Shown piece after piece: positions 35,030 through 46,896 of a stretch of 64,000 nt of DNA. This DNA is from Pinus tabuliformis (lineage: Eukaryota > Streptophyta > Pinopsida > Pinales > Pinaceae). Under the pieces are notes generated by a model, which worked only from the letters and a program-made list of their open reading frames with translations, was not told the origin of the DNA and did no database searches. Position 1 is the stretch's first letter. Each line of letters opens with the position of its first letter. Both the position numbers and the translations under genes were made by a program. Location of the stretch: positions 606,903,980 to 606,967,979 of the forward strand of contig CM062815.1 of NCBI GenBank assembly GCA_031772625.1, read 5' to 3'.

Positions 35030-36069
35030 TGTTATAGACATTTTTGTACCTTACAGCTATAAGCATGAAATGTCCATAATCCAAGGGATCCAAAGTCCCT
35101 AAACATGTTGTTCCTACCCCTAGAGGAACAAGTCCAGCAAACCACAGCAATTCGCAGAAGTTCTCCACCAGAAACTGCTCAAAAACAAGTCAATTCAGGA
35201 TCAATTCAGAAGCTCTACTAGCTGCCTGCGCTGAAATGCAGAGGTTACACTGGCTAGTTGCATTGCAACGCAGGTAGAAGCACTACCAGGGTGCGCTGAG
35301 CGGGAAATGACAAATGTCAGGGTATCTTGTGAGAGGTGTCAAGACTGTGGAAGCTTCCACAAGATTTCTCCATGACACTTGCCTTGATGAGTTCGACTAA
35401 GTGATGAGTAAGAGGCTCTTAGTCTCCAAGTGGAGGTAAGAACTGACAGAGAAAGAGGACACTAGTCAGATCACAAGCTGACTCATCTTCACTCTAAACA
35501 TCTATATATAGATCTCTTCTCCATGAGATCTAGAGGCTGGAATTTGGTTATTGCAAAGAATTGCTGCTGGTTTGAGACTGAGATCATTGGGTGCTTAATG
35601 CTTTGAGGGAAGGTGAAGATAGGAATTTCATTTGCTGGGAGTGAGATGCTGGATTGGAACTCTCTTGGTTGTATCTCCTCCTGAACCTTGTTATTCATCA
35701 ATAAAGCTATCTTGGTTTCTCCTATATGCTGATGTGTTCTTGATGTATGCTTGCATTGGTGTATTTAGTTTACTTCTAATCCTGAACTAGTTATGAATAT
35801 GAATCTATGTCTTTGTAGTGTTCCCTTCTTGTGATCTTGCAGGAACCTGTTGAAGCTGGGCGAGCGAGAAGGCGAGTAGCTGGGAGCTCTCAAAGAGGAG
35901 AGGATCTGGATCGAGGGACAAACGGAAGACACCGGTTAGTCCATCCATCTCTCTCTATTCTCATTTCATAAAGGAAAGATACTAGAATAGCTGTTTCTGT
36001 TTGTTGCTAAGGCACTGTCACACCTTAGGTGGATAGGATCGTCCTGCATAGGCATTTTTCCCCACAACA
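35030..36069 (+). repeat. 5' LTR, 1040 bp
   Basis: Starts TGTTATAGAC, ends CCACAACA. A TCTATATATAGATC block near 35509-35522 is the probable promoter and AATAAAGC at 35701-35708 the probable polyadenylation signal. Confidence 0.95.
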
Positions 36070-36072
36070 AAT

Positions 36073-36090
36073 TGGCGACTCCACTGGGGA
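36073..36090 (+). promoter_or_regulatory. Primer binding site, tRNA-Arg type
   Basis: TGGCGACTCCACTGGGGA, three bases after the LTR. I recall this as complementary to a plant tRNA-Arg, the primer used by Ogre/Tat-type gypsy elements. Confidence 0.8.
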
Positions 36091-37800
36091 GATATGTTTA
36101 GTCATTTTATTTTTGCTTCTATCATTGTTTATTTCATAGACTGAAGAGCAGCAATCGAACTGCATCTGCTATTCTCAGATGCAAAGTAGACAGCTGCTGC
36201 TTTGATCCAATCACTGGATTTGTCTATGATCTGAATGATGGACTCACAAATGATTTGATGATCCTTTGTGATAGATCTTAGCCCTTCCTCAAAGCATCCC
36301 TTTGATTGTACCTTGTTTGTTGCTTTGATTTGGCCTGAAACCGTAGATTAATCAGCAAACCGTGACCCAGAACCCAGAGAAACAACTCTCGTTTCTTCAG
36401 CGCAGGCTCTGTGAAGAGACTCTGCATTTCAACGCAGTTCCCGTGAAGGCTACCTGCGCTGAAATTCAGTTTCCCTTCTATACAGGTGCGCTGATCCAGT
36501 TTTGCCTTGTGCAGCTGGGGTTCTCTGCTCTGTTTTGCCTTGTTTTGATCTCTGTTTTTTGCAGCCTGTAACCAGCATAGGTACCTGTCTGATAACCCCT
36601 TTTCTCTGCTTCGATTCCGCCTCCTTTTGTACAAAAGACTGTGAGTGTTTTTATGTGTTTGTGGCATCATTTACAGTCTCCCTCTGCAAGAGTGAAATAT
36701 TCGACCTGTAGCCCTTGATTCAGATCTGTTGAGTGTGATCTTAGGAGAGAGTTCATTGGCTATTTACAGATTGATTATACATTCATTTTTGCTTTTGGTT
36801 TGGGTTTGTCTCTTTTAAGTGTCGAAACAAGTGTCCATTTAGAGAATCGTTAAGTGTTGTAATCTCTTCTACCCTTTCTGATTTCGAAAAAGTAAACTTG
36901 TTTATATTAGTCATTTAAAAGCAAATTCAAAGTTGTGCAGAAAGCTTTCTTTTTAGGCATCAATATTAAGAAAGCGGAAAACAAACACTTGCATTGTGCA
37001 TTTGCATCTTGATAGTTTGCATGCTTGATTTAGGAAAAGTGCATTTAGAGTGTGCTGATTGCTCTCTGAGAAAAGATGGTGTCTTTCTTTTCCCTTTGTA
37101 GCTAGGATTTTCATTGATTAAAAAAGAGATAAAAGCTACTTATCATCTTTTAGATTGCATTTAGGAAGTTGTATCTACATCACGTGGTGAACCTCAAAAG
37201 GCAAACTTCTAAGAAAGATCAACATAAAATAAACTGAATGAACTTAATAACGCTTTGTAACATAACGCACAACATAGAGGTCTAGGATAGAGACGTGTTC
37301 TGGCGTCGTAAAGCCTGGTATCTGTTGGCCTCGCTGATGATGGGTGATTCCTCCTGAGGGACCAAAAGTGCCAGTACGGATTGTGCTCCCACGTACCGTC
37401 GCGTATATATTGGGAGACCCCTATAGGCTTAAAACCTTTATCCTTAGGAAGCCGTGTCGACCACCCTACTGATCGCAATGCACCGAACACAGCATTCGGG
37501 AAGATTGACTGACGTACCGTAAAACGTATTCTGCAGTTTTGTGATTGGTTTGGCACACCCTCTGCCTAGATCTCCAGAGCAGTTCCTTTTGGCCTTTTTC
37601 AGACTCTATAACAGAAAAAGTCCATCCGAGCATTTGTCACTTCGGGCTCATTAAAACATCGAAGGCGACTAGAGTCATCTTTTTCTTTTTCTCGACTCTT
37701 TAAAACTGAAAAAGCGAGTTGTGTCTAAAGCATCATTAAAATTTATTTTAACGGAATAATAAATCACCCTTATTCTCGCGTTGATCTTTCAGTTGAGAAA
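36091..37800 (+). other. Long leader of the gag-protease element
   Basis: Some 1.7 kb without a convincing frame. The first 600 bp resemble the leader at 553-1355 (minus strand). The two first hairpins of the series described below lie at its end (37594-37714). Confidence 0.7.
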
Positions 37801-38480
37801 ATGGAGCCCTCCAACCAAGGAATTCCCCTTGGTGGAAATCCTAGTCCCTTCTCCTCTTGGGGAGATGTTGGAGTGCCCCATATCGCCACATTGTCGCTTC
37901 CAGGACTGACAATAGGCTTGCCTGTCTGGCTCTTCTCGACTAGTATTGTTCAAAACACCACCATTCCTGAACAATCGAATCAGCAGTTAGACCAGTCAAG
38001 AGTTGCCCACCATCCTTCCACTTCCTCTAACTCTTCCTCTCCTCCTTCCTCTTCCCATGATGGAGCTGGCAAAGCCAAAAGCCAAGATCCTAGGGAGAAG
38101 AAGGAGAAGAAGAAGAAAGAGAAGATGAAGAAGGAGCCAAAAGCGACTGGGGGCAAGCAAACGACATCTAACGAAAATCCACACACTGCACTGACCAGGC
38201 CTAAATCGCCATGTGCCATATGCAAGGGAGACCACTTTCACAAAGATTGTCCTTGCATCCCTCGGATACTAAGGGTCTGGTCTCCCCGCGTGCACAATTC
38301 GGTGGCGTCAACCTCTGATAGTCATGTTGATAGCTCACTGTCAACTAGTGAAAGTGAAGCCACAGGACAGAGAGGGAAAGCTAGATTTCCCTGCAAACTA
38401 TGTGAAGGCGACCATTCCATCCACCGTTGTCCCTTCTTAGACGAGGCTAAGAGAGTTTTGGAAGATCGCCCGATTTTATG
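37801..38480 (+). mobile_element. Gag piece with two zinc knuckles
   Basis: Starts at an ATG (MEPSNQGIPLGGNPSPF). After a Ser-rich region and a strongly basic run of Lys and Glu (about residues 95-120) come two CCHC knuckles, CAICKGDHFHKDC and CKLCEGDHSIHRC, separated by a Ser-rich linker. Paired knuckles bind the element RNA for packaging. No capsid-like core was recognised upstream. Part of a fossil element. Confidence 0.75.
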
Positions 38481-38879
38481 AGCGCAACTTCCTCCTGGAT
38501 ATCAAAAACTCCTGCCAAGTCCTTCACCAGTTGAGAATCCGGTTGGCCCGCCCAGGTGGTCAGCCGAAGCACCTATCATTGAGGATGAACCGTCTGAATC
38601 CATACCTGACGAAAGTCAAAAGGTCGAGGCGGCAGTTGACCCGGTCTTGCCTTCAGAGGTTCCATCTTCGAATGATATCATCACAGAAGAGAATAAAGAC
38701 GACACCGTCCAAATTCTCTTCATCAACACAGACTCTGACGAACATGGGGGCAATTTGCCCATTCCTTTATCGCAGGAAGGAACTTCGTCAGAGCCATACC
38801 CGGCCGTCTACTCGGTCCCACCACCAAGCAACCTAGTTGTGTCCTTCGACTGGAACCAGCTAGGCAGACCCCGGTTGCC

Positions 38880-39265
38880 AGCAAGCATACCATTCAGAAT
38901 TATCGTTCAAATATACAGAATGGTAATGGATGGCACTATCATTGATGAAGGGGCATCTGTGAGTATCCTTTCCTCTATTGCTTGGAAAGCGCTTGGTTCG
39001 CCAGCGCTTTTGCCTGAAATGAGAAATCTGACAGGCTTCGATAACGGAACCAGTCGACCTTTAGGGATCCTCCCCAATGTGCCGATAACATTGAAAGGGA
39101 AGACCGTTCAAATGAACGTGATGGTCGTTCAAGGACCCTTGGATTATAACCTACTCCTTGGACGGGACTATATATATTGCATGGGAGCCATCGACTCATC
39201 ACTCTTTAGAGTAATGTGTTTTCCGCACGGAGGAAGAATGGTCAAGCTCGTGGACCAACTTTCAT
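38880..39265 (+). mobile_element. Retropepsin-like domain
   Basis: Tat/Ogre-style aspartic protease fold: an active-site strand of the D.GAS type, a middle LPNVPITLKGKTVQMNVMVV stretch and the typical NLLLGRDYIYCMGAIDSSLF block. It is part of the same fossil element. Confidence 0.7.
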
Positions 39266-39938
39266 TCACCGGATCACGCATCGCAAATAGTCATATACCA
39301 TCCCTAAATGGTCTCTTCACGCAAGAAATGTCTCAACCCACGGTCCGTCCTCCTGATGAGCGCGAGTAATCCGGGAGGATATGACTGGAACCCAGGGGGC
39401 ATGCGTCCTGGTCTGCTTCGGCAAGAAAACTTTGGGTATAGGGTAGGTTTCCGTGGGAGAATATGACTAGTCTGTACCCCGTCCGTCTAGGAAGAGGGGT
39501 TATTCTAGAATAGGATTCTTTTGTCAAAGTCATGTGAGAGGGCGGTGATTGCGTCGCTCACCTTTGTTTATCTCGGTAGACATCGCCGAAGAAGTGTTTT
39601 GTTTGAAAGATTAACGGAACAATCTTTGGGTGACCTGAAAGAGGTAAGCCTCTCTCGGTAAAACATTTGTTTTGGCAAAAAGGAAGTAGAGGTAACCTTG
39701 AAACTCTGTTTTATACCTGGGGGCATGCAAGCCTTTTGGAGTGCAAGCAAGGGCGGCTATTTATTTTTTAAATTTTTAGGTCCTCCCTTTAAACCTGTAG
39801 GTCTAACCCTTTAAACTCGTAGGATTAGTCGTTTCCGAACTTGCATAACGAAAGGATTTGAGCAAAGCTTTGTAAGATCTAAGCTCCAGAAAAAATAGCA
39901 TCTTTAATGAGACTTTCTTATCATATGACTGGATAATC

Positions 39939-40083
39939 GAGCAGTTTTAGCACACAGTTCATGCTCGTTAAAAAATAAACGCAAGATCCGAGCAGTTTTA
40001 GCGCATAGTTCATGCTCGTTAAAAAATAAACATAAGATCGAGCAAATGTTTCCACCCGCGTTTAAGCTCGTTAAAAAATGAAC
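39939..40083 (+). repeat. Tandem repeat, 50-51 bp, three units
   Basis: Units start GAGCA at 39939, 39990 and 40040. Each holds GAGCA, then TGCTC or AGCTC followed by GTTAAAAAATAAAC, so each unit is itself a loose hairpin ending with the CTCGTTAAAA word. Confidence 0.9.
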
Positions 40084-40740
40084 TATTCCGGTAAATAACC
40101 ACCGTGAATGTAGCGACAATCAGCCATTAAAGCCTTGGTCGTGTTTGCCCATCACCTCCACTTTTCCATTGGCCGATCATTCACCTCCATATGATTGTTT
40201 ACCCATTTTGAGGAACAGCTGCGAAGAGTGATTTCACTAGCCATCCTTGTGACACTGCCGTGATTCGGAAATTCCAATCCTTCCCTGGAATCAGCTGCTA
40301 CCCCTTTTATCACTCATTCCTCAAAAGACGAGTCTTCTTTAAGCTCTTTTCATCTGACTCGTAAAATATGAAAATATTGCCGAGTTTTGGCCTTCCAGCT
40401 CGATAAAGTGACCGGAAGAGCTATCCCTCCTCTAGATTTTAATCTTTTTGGACCTGAGGGATTATTGCACAAAAAGATTGAGCGCTTGTTTTATTCGGCT
40501 CGTTAAAACTATCGAAAATTCATCCCTTCTGTATTGTTTTATACTTTTTCGGACTTAAGGGATTAGATGACGAAAAAGGACTTTTGGAGTTAATTTTATG
40601 TACCTTTTCAGACTCTCTAAAAATGAAAAGGACCAAGTTGTCTTTGTCGCTAGACTCGTTAAATGCATTAAATAGCGACAAACTTGTCTTTAGACGAGAA
40701 CGAGTTTCCCTATCGCTAGGCTCGTTAAAACATAGCGATG

Positions 40741-41878
40741 GGCTTGCCCGAAGGGCAGGTTATAGAACAAGCATATGTTATCCTCCTCAAGCTTGACAAA
40801 AATAAAGAGGTACTGGTACCAATGACTGGGGAAAAATTGGGAGAAACTTGAGAAACTTTGATGGTAGCAAGTCGCTCTTGAACATGACACTTTTCCTCCG
40901 TACCACAATCGGGTTGGGTTATTTCATTCACCGGTCACATCACCATGGTCTCTCCATACCATCCATGTTTGGGGTAATGCTACCAATCCATCGCATCAGT
41001 GTCGCCATATGTTCAAGAGAAGTCGTTCAGAGAAGTCACCTGTGTCCCATCCACTACCATACATTATACTCTTTCATGACCGCCACCCTGAATCATATAT
41101 CATGAGATCGTTTTCACCTCCATCAAAATCATTAGCTCCGTTCCGTGTCATTGATGTGGGATTCATTAAGGCCCTCCTTTGATGGATCGCTTCTTGTCGA
41201 CAAAAGCTCATTATCCAAGAAGTTGATCTAGGAACACCCCCTTCAGTACTTTGAAGCTTACATGCCTCAATGGCAAGTTTCTCACTTCCGGCGACAGGTA
41301 TACATCAATGACCTTCGACCGAAAGATTTTGCGTGGTGTTCGACGCCAAGTCCTCTATTCACACCACGTGAATTGTACTGCAGTACCTTGACGGTCATCA
41401 TCATTATCGGTGATACCTCTCGCGCTTGTTAACAGTTTACATCATTGACTGGTAATCAAGCGATGTCTTTCCATGTTCGACTTCGGAGAAATTCTCACAT
41501 GGATCAACTTGTACTTAGAGTGAAGATCGGACGAGATTAAAGACCCCGGATCTAGTTTCATCCATCTGGGCTGCGATATACATTCAGGAAATGAAGACAT
41601 AGAAATGTACAGCTTTGCAGCACAGACAATCATCCTACCAAAAGGATGATGGCTCTATCAGAATCATCAGTCTATCATCAGACGATTGTCTGTTATATGT
41701 ACATGAAAGTGACTTTATAAAGTTGAGCATGGGAATGCCCACTTCAGCTAGATCATGAAAAAGTATGAAAATAATGTATTGTATTGTATTACAGGTCTCC
41801 TCCCAGCATTAAAAGAACTTCGGATCCTCCTAATAAATCATTTCACCTGATAAATGGCCTCATACTTTAGGGGTCAAC
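40741..41878 (+). other. Non-coding 3' part of the gag-protease element
   Basis: No domain recognised. The AGGGGTCAAC just before the 3' LTR may serve as polypurine tract, but it is short. Small frames in this stretch are not supported. Confidence 0.55.
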
Positions 41879-42918
41879 TGTTATAGACATTTTTGTGCCT
41901 TACAGCTATAAGCATGAAATTTCCATAATCCAAGGGATCCAAAGTCCCTAAACATGTTGTTCCTACCCCTAGAGGAACAAGTCCAGCAAACCACAGCAAT
42001 TCACAGAAGTTCTCCACCAGAAACTGCTCAAAAACAAGTCAATTCAGGATCAATTCAGAAGCTCTACTAGCTGCCTGCGCTGAAATGCAGAGGTTACACT
42101 GGCTAGTTGCATTGCAACGCAGGTAGAAGCACTACCAGGGTGCGCTGAGTGGGAAATGACAAATGTCAGGGTATCTTGTGAGAGGTGTCAAGACTGTGGA
42201 AGCTTCCACAAGATTCCTCCATGACACTTGCCTTGATGAGTTCGACTAAGTGATGAGTAAGAGGCTCTTAGTCTCCAAGTGGAAGTAAGAACTGACAGAG
42301 AAAGAGGACACTAGTCAGATCACAAGCTGACTCATCTTCACTCTAAACATCTATATATAGATCTCTTATCCATGAGATCTAGAGGCTGGAATTTGGTTAT
42401 TGCAAAGAATTGCTGCTGGTTTGAGACTGAGATCATTGGGTGCTTAATGCTTTGAGGGAAGGTGAAGATAGGAATTTCATTTGCTGGGAGTGAGATGCTG
42501 GATTGGAACTCTCTTGGTTGTATCTCCTCCTGAACCTTGTTATTCATCAATAAAGCTATCTTGGTTTCTCCTATATGCTGATGTGTTCTTGATGTATGAT
42601 TGCATTGGTGTATTTAGTTTACTTCTAATCCTGAACTAGTTATGAATATGAATCTATGTCTTTGTAGTGTTCCCTTCTTGTGATCTTGCAGGAACCTGTT
42701 GAAGCTGGGCGAGCGAGAAGGCGAGTAGCTGGGAGCTCTCAAAGAGGAGAGGATCTGGATCGAGGAACAAACGGAAGACACCGGTTAGTCCATCCATCTC
42801 TCTCTATTCTCATTTCATAAAGGAAAGATACTAGAATAGTTGTTTATGTTTGTTGCTAAGGCACTGTCACACCTTAGGTGGATAGGATCGTCCTGCATAG
42901 GCATTTTTCCCCACAACA
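41879..42918 (+). repeat. 3' LTR, 1040 bp
   Basis: Same length as 35030-36069 with about eleven substitutions and no length change. Confidence 0.95.
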
Positions 42919-42923
42919 AGGAA

Positions 42924-43369
42924 TACAAACCATGACAGTTATAGACCATTTTCCAAAATCGTCAGAGTCTTCCGTTTGAATGCCCAATAACAGGAGGAAG
43001 TAATTGCAGGAGGATGAGATATGGAGGAAGTAACTTGGCGTATTCTATGATGGTTGTAGTGTAATATTTGTAATTCGATGATATTAAAATTAGTATAAAT
43101 TTATTTTAAGCATGGATCTACCCTCTGTGAAGATGGATCAAATTTTTGGACATTCTATAGATTCTAGATTCTTGTTTATATATAGATATATAATGTGAAA
43201 TTCATTATTTAATTTTTTTTTTTTTTTTTTTTTTTTTTATCAACTGTGTAGTTTTGCAAAGATGGTGATATTTTGTTAAGGCATTTCTTGATGTGAAGTC
43301 ACCGGTTCAATTCCCCACCCGGATTCGGGAGATATATAAGACACGATGAAGATGTAATCCTATGAAGCT

Positions 43370-43433
<64 letters not shown>

Positions 43434-44390
43434 CGCCGATCTAGCAGATCGAATCCCTTTAGGATCAAGACCATGTGTAACCTTAAGGAGGAAAGGACCA
43501 GCTGGTGGTGGCCTCGCCACCGCCCTCGCACGTAGGGGAAGGATATCAGTGGGGTAGTGAGCATGCATAGAGTTAATGTTGATGGAACTAGCCCGAGTGA
43601 CACCTTATTGTGGTGGTTAAGGGTCTTCCTTTACTCATTCTCAGGCATTGGTTTACTGGTTTTCGTCTCTCATATTCGTTTTGTGGTCTTGGGTTGCTCG
43701 AGGTTGCTTCAAAGGGAAGCTACATAGGTGCGCTACTCAGGTGAAGTCGACTCCCTTCGAGTCATGTCCTTAGACCTTGGCTATGTTATTTCTTTTCGTC
43801 CTTTTCATCACATGCTCTCAGCATCCTTCATGCTTGTGTCGATTCAAAAAGGAAGGTTTCTTTATATGGGTGTTGCAAGTCAGTGGACTATCTCTCATGA
43901 GTTATGGAAATATCTCGAAGGGTTGTCTTATGAACTATCTACATTACATCTTGTTGTCTTTGTTCTCTATGGAATTTTACTCTCCTGCATGGTAATGTAT
44001 GGTCTTTCTGGAGCTTGGAGTTCTAAATATGCTACATGTTTGTTGTCTATGTTCGTCGTATCCTTCATTTGTTGTCTATGAAAGTGTCGACGAAACATGG
44101 TCTTATGCATATGGTTCTTTGTATTTTATCCTTGTGTTTGGTCTTAATTAGGCTCGGGGAGTGTGGGTTTATGATTCCTTTCCTTAGGCAATAAACCCAT
44201 TTTATTATCTTTGCAGTGGTTGGGTTAAGGCTTAATGTTTAGTGTTCAATGTCATTATTATGTGTACAACTTAGAGGTATTTACCATCTGTGTAATGACT
44301 GGGACATGAGAATGCCTAGTTGCTTCACACTCAGGGTTTGGGTTATTTGTTTCAAGAGTCTCTTCTCCACCATTTCTTTAGAGACAAGTT
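42924..44390. other. Host-side stretch with simple repeats
   Basis: Contains a T-run (43213-43238) and a (TA)n tract (43373-43429). Between them GGTTCAATTCC at 43304-43314 resembles a pol III B box, but no clear A box could be fixed. Frames of 70-117 codons at 43728-44081 have no recognised domain. Confidence 0.5.
43373..43429. repeat. (TA)n microsatellite
   Basis: About 57 bp of pure TA. Confidence 0.97.
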
Positions 44391-44960
44391 TCATGGCTCA
44401 CCCCACCTCAGGTTTCGAATCTCCGGCGAGACGTGGACGTGGCTGCGAAAAGAACATCGGAAGACGCAACGTCAATAGTAAAGCCCAACGCCGTCAACAG
44501 AGGGGTCATAGTCATAGATCTGCAACTCAAATAATCCAAGATGTCACCCACACCGACCAAACAGGAACCAATTCTTAGGCTCGACAGTTGATATCGAATT
44601 GGGAATCATAAATTAATCAACACGCAGAAATGGAGATTCACTTGGAATATTGTAGAGACCTGGTCCCAAACCCTGGCTACTCCAAAGGTTGCACCTCTCA
44701 ATATAAGCATACTATCCACTTGTATTTGTTAATGAAGAACATTTTATCCAAGGCCATCATGAACCCTCCAACTGGCCCCTCTAAGCTTGACCCTAGTTTT
44801 TAAGATCTTCAGAAGGAATTTCATATGATTCAATTCCAACTTCAGTAACATAATGTCTGCTTTAGCCACATTGAGAAACACATTCCGTGTGTTCTCGAGT
44901 CTTAGTTGCAAAGATCAAGTGCGAAAGATCTCGCCCCTGTAGATTCCTCGAATGAATAAC
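44391..44960 (+). pseudogene. Decayed coding-like patch, family unknown
   Basis: One frame starting at ATG 44391 reads MAHPTSGFESPARRGRGCEK and stays protein-like, with a basic Arg-rich start and an amphipathic later part (INQHAEMEIHLEY, YKHTIHLYLLMKNILSKAI), across several in-frame stops. The composition is unlike the surrounding AT-rich DNA. It could be a retroelement gag start or a host gene remnant; I do not recognise it. Confidence 0.35.
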
Positions 44961-45751
44961 ATTATGCTTGGTTTAGATTGATTTTAAATTTTATTTAACT
45001 ATATTTGGTAAAGCTGTGAGTTAGAATTTTATGTGTGAGTTACTTAGATCGTAGAAGTTTACAAGACATTCAGCTATATAAGGCTCTATTAGACAAACTC
45101 AAACTTTTATGTTTTTGGATGGCATAGAACGCGGTTTCGTGTTCGACGAACCTAGTTACCCTAGGGGCAGGTTGAGGCCATCAAACTCGTTGATTTATGG
45201 TTGTAACCTTATTTTTGAAGAAGTTGAATGAAAAGGTCCTGCCAAGCTTACAAAAACAAAAACAAACAAAAAAAAAAAAAAAAAAAAAACAAACTTTATC
45301 AACTAAATTTTAAATAAAATTGATCAAAAATATACTTAAAATGAAGTTAAAATGTAAAAATAATGCTATTATTTGAAATGTTTTAACCATACAAATTAAT
45401 TATTTTTAATTACTTTATATAATATATTGATAAATTATTTTTAACCATCTATAGTATAGTTAACATTGAAATATTTTACATAAAACAATTAGTAAAATTT
45501 TATATATAAATCACATAAAAAGTTTTTTTAATTAATATCTTTTTAAATATATGTTAATATTACCTATATACAGATATATTTTATTTATAACCTATATTTT
45601 TATTATTTTTTATTATTAATAATGTTTTAAATGCCACATATTAATTCTAAATTAAAAGAAATGATAAATTACACATACCATTTTTATCTTTACAAGGAAA
45701 TAATTGAACTATTTTACTTTCAATTACTTCTTCTCTTTGCTAATTCAATTA

Positions 45752-45801
<50 letters not shown>

Positions 45802-46082
45802 TTTTGTATTGAAATATTTTTTTAAAAATATAAAAATAATATATTTTTAACTTTTCTTTTTTTATTTCTCATATCTTTTGCTAAATTTGATATAAAATTA
45901 TGTTTCATAGATATCAAAATATTAAATATTTTATTTATGGTTGAGAGTGAGAGTAAATGATTTTTACCTCTCCCTCATATGTTGTAATATCAACTAACCA
46001 AATAGAGTGAGATATTTGAGATTTTAAATTTCTGGGACTATTCTCATTACGCTCAAAACAAATTTCGAGATCCATATCACAT
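44961..46082. other. AT-rich stretch with simple repeats
   Basis: Includes an A-run (45268-45289) and a (TA)n tract (about 45756-45799). No gene recognised. Confidence 0.6.
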
Positions 46083-46141
46083 TCACTATTTTATAATGAA
46101 CATTTCGAACTAGCAACTATGGTTCATCTTTAGGATGAAAA

Positions 46142-46390
46142 GATATATAAAAGACTGATTCACCAATTTTTACCAATAAATAAATAAAGGAAGTAAGAAT
46201 AAAAGTCAACACTAACCCTAAAATTGTAATATTGGAAATTAAATTATTATTTTTTTTATTTTTTATATAAATTATGATAATAAGATATATAAAACACTGA
46301 TCCACCAATTTTTACCAATAAATAGATAAAGGAAGTAAGAATCAAAGTGGACAATAACCCTAAAATTGTAGTGTTGGTGATTAAAGTTAT
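46142..46390. repeat. Direct terminal repeats of the Penelope-like element
   Basis: Two units starting GATATATAAAA at 46142 and 46284, period 142 bp, share the CACCAATTTTTACCAATAAA and AAAGGAAGTAAGAAT blocks and CCCTAAAATTGTA. Confidence 0.88.
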
Positions 46391-46564
46391 TTTTTTTTTT
46401 TTTAAAATTATGATGTTAAAAAAAAATCATTTTAAATAATATTGAGATATATTAACTAATAATGTACTAGTCATTTAAAAATTCTAAATTACACAAAATT
46501 TAAATTATGGTAAAAAATTATAAATTTTTAAGATTTATAATAAATATTATTTACTCCAAATTAT

Positions 46565-46571
46565 ATATATA

Positions 46572-46609
<38 letters not shown>
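46565..46609. repeat. (TA)n microsatellite
   Basis: About 45 bp of TA with one C interruption, inside the 3' non-coding part of the Penelope-like remnant. Confidence 0.95.
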
Positions 46610-46611
<2 letters not shown>

Positions 46612-46896
46612 CTTTTTTAATTTGTTTAATGTGTGAAAAAATTAATAACTAATTATGTGATCCATTTAATAATGTAATAGTTATAGGGTTTCTAAAGCTC
46701 AAATAAGTTTTAAGATTATGATAAATGTTTTTTAATTTGATAATAGGATAATGTGAAAAAAGAAACATATATATTATATGATGTTTTAATTTAGATTTAA
46801 TAAATTCTAATGTGTGAGTAGATGTCATTAAATTATTTTAATGGGTTATACATTTTTAAAGTTAGGTGAAATATTATAATATAAATAAAAATATTA

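Larger units (their letters stand above)
37594..40740 (+). repeat. Hairpins with differing stems and shared loops
   Basis: Eight perfect stems were found by eye: 37594-37600 with 37614-37620; 37685-37691 with 37708-37714; 40347-40353 with 40368-40374; 40441-40450 with 40470-40479; 40544-40551 with 40571-40578; 40603-40610 with 40624-40631; 40643-40652 with 40673-40682; 40712-40718 with 40733-40739. Stem sequences differ, but loops fall in two classes: GACTCGTTAAAA and close variants (six loops), and GACYTRAGGGATTA (two loops). Several 5-bp versions with the first loop occur at 37640-37665, 40393-40420 and 40494-40520. Confidence 0.75.
35030..42918 (+). mobile_element. Non-autonomous Ty3/gypsy element with gag and protease, structurally whole
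   Basis: Two LTRs of exactly 1040 bp (35030-36069, 41879-42918) differ at about 11 positions. A perfect 5-bp target duplication, AGGAA, flanks it (35025-35029, 42919-42923). Inside are a primer site, a long leader, a gag piece with two zinc knuckles, a retropepsin-like domain, and 2.5 kb of non-coding DNA with a remarkable hairpin series. No reverse transcriptase or integrase is present, so it would need proteins from a partner, probably a Tat-like element judging from its primer site. At a grass-like rate the divergence is some 0.4 My, at a conifer-like rate a few My. It has the outline of a TR-GAG element; coding frames have one or two breaks. Confidence 0.92.

Noticed and set aside
36278-36670. 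Minus-strand frame of 130 codons in the leader
   Set aside because: No domain, and it lies in a leader that has no matching open frame in the related leader at 553-1355.
39939-40083. CRISPR-like array
   Set aside because: Three directly adjoining units without spacers, inside a plant retroelement.
40584-40796. Plus-strand frame of 70 codons with repeated Ser-Leu words
   Set aside because: The repetition comes from the hairpin loop words, not from a protein repeat.
43728-44081. Frame of 117 codons with hydrophobic segments, possible membrane protein
   Set aside because: No family resemblance, no upstream signals, and T-rich DNA easily encodes hydrophobic stretches.
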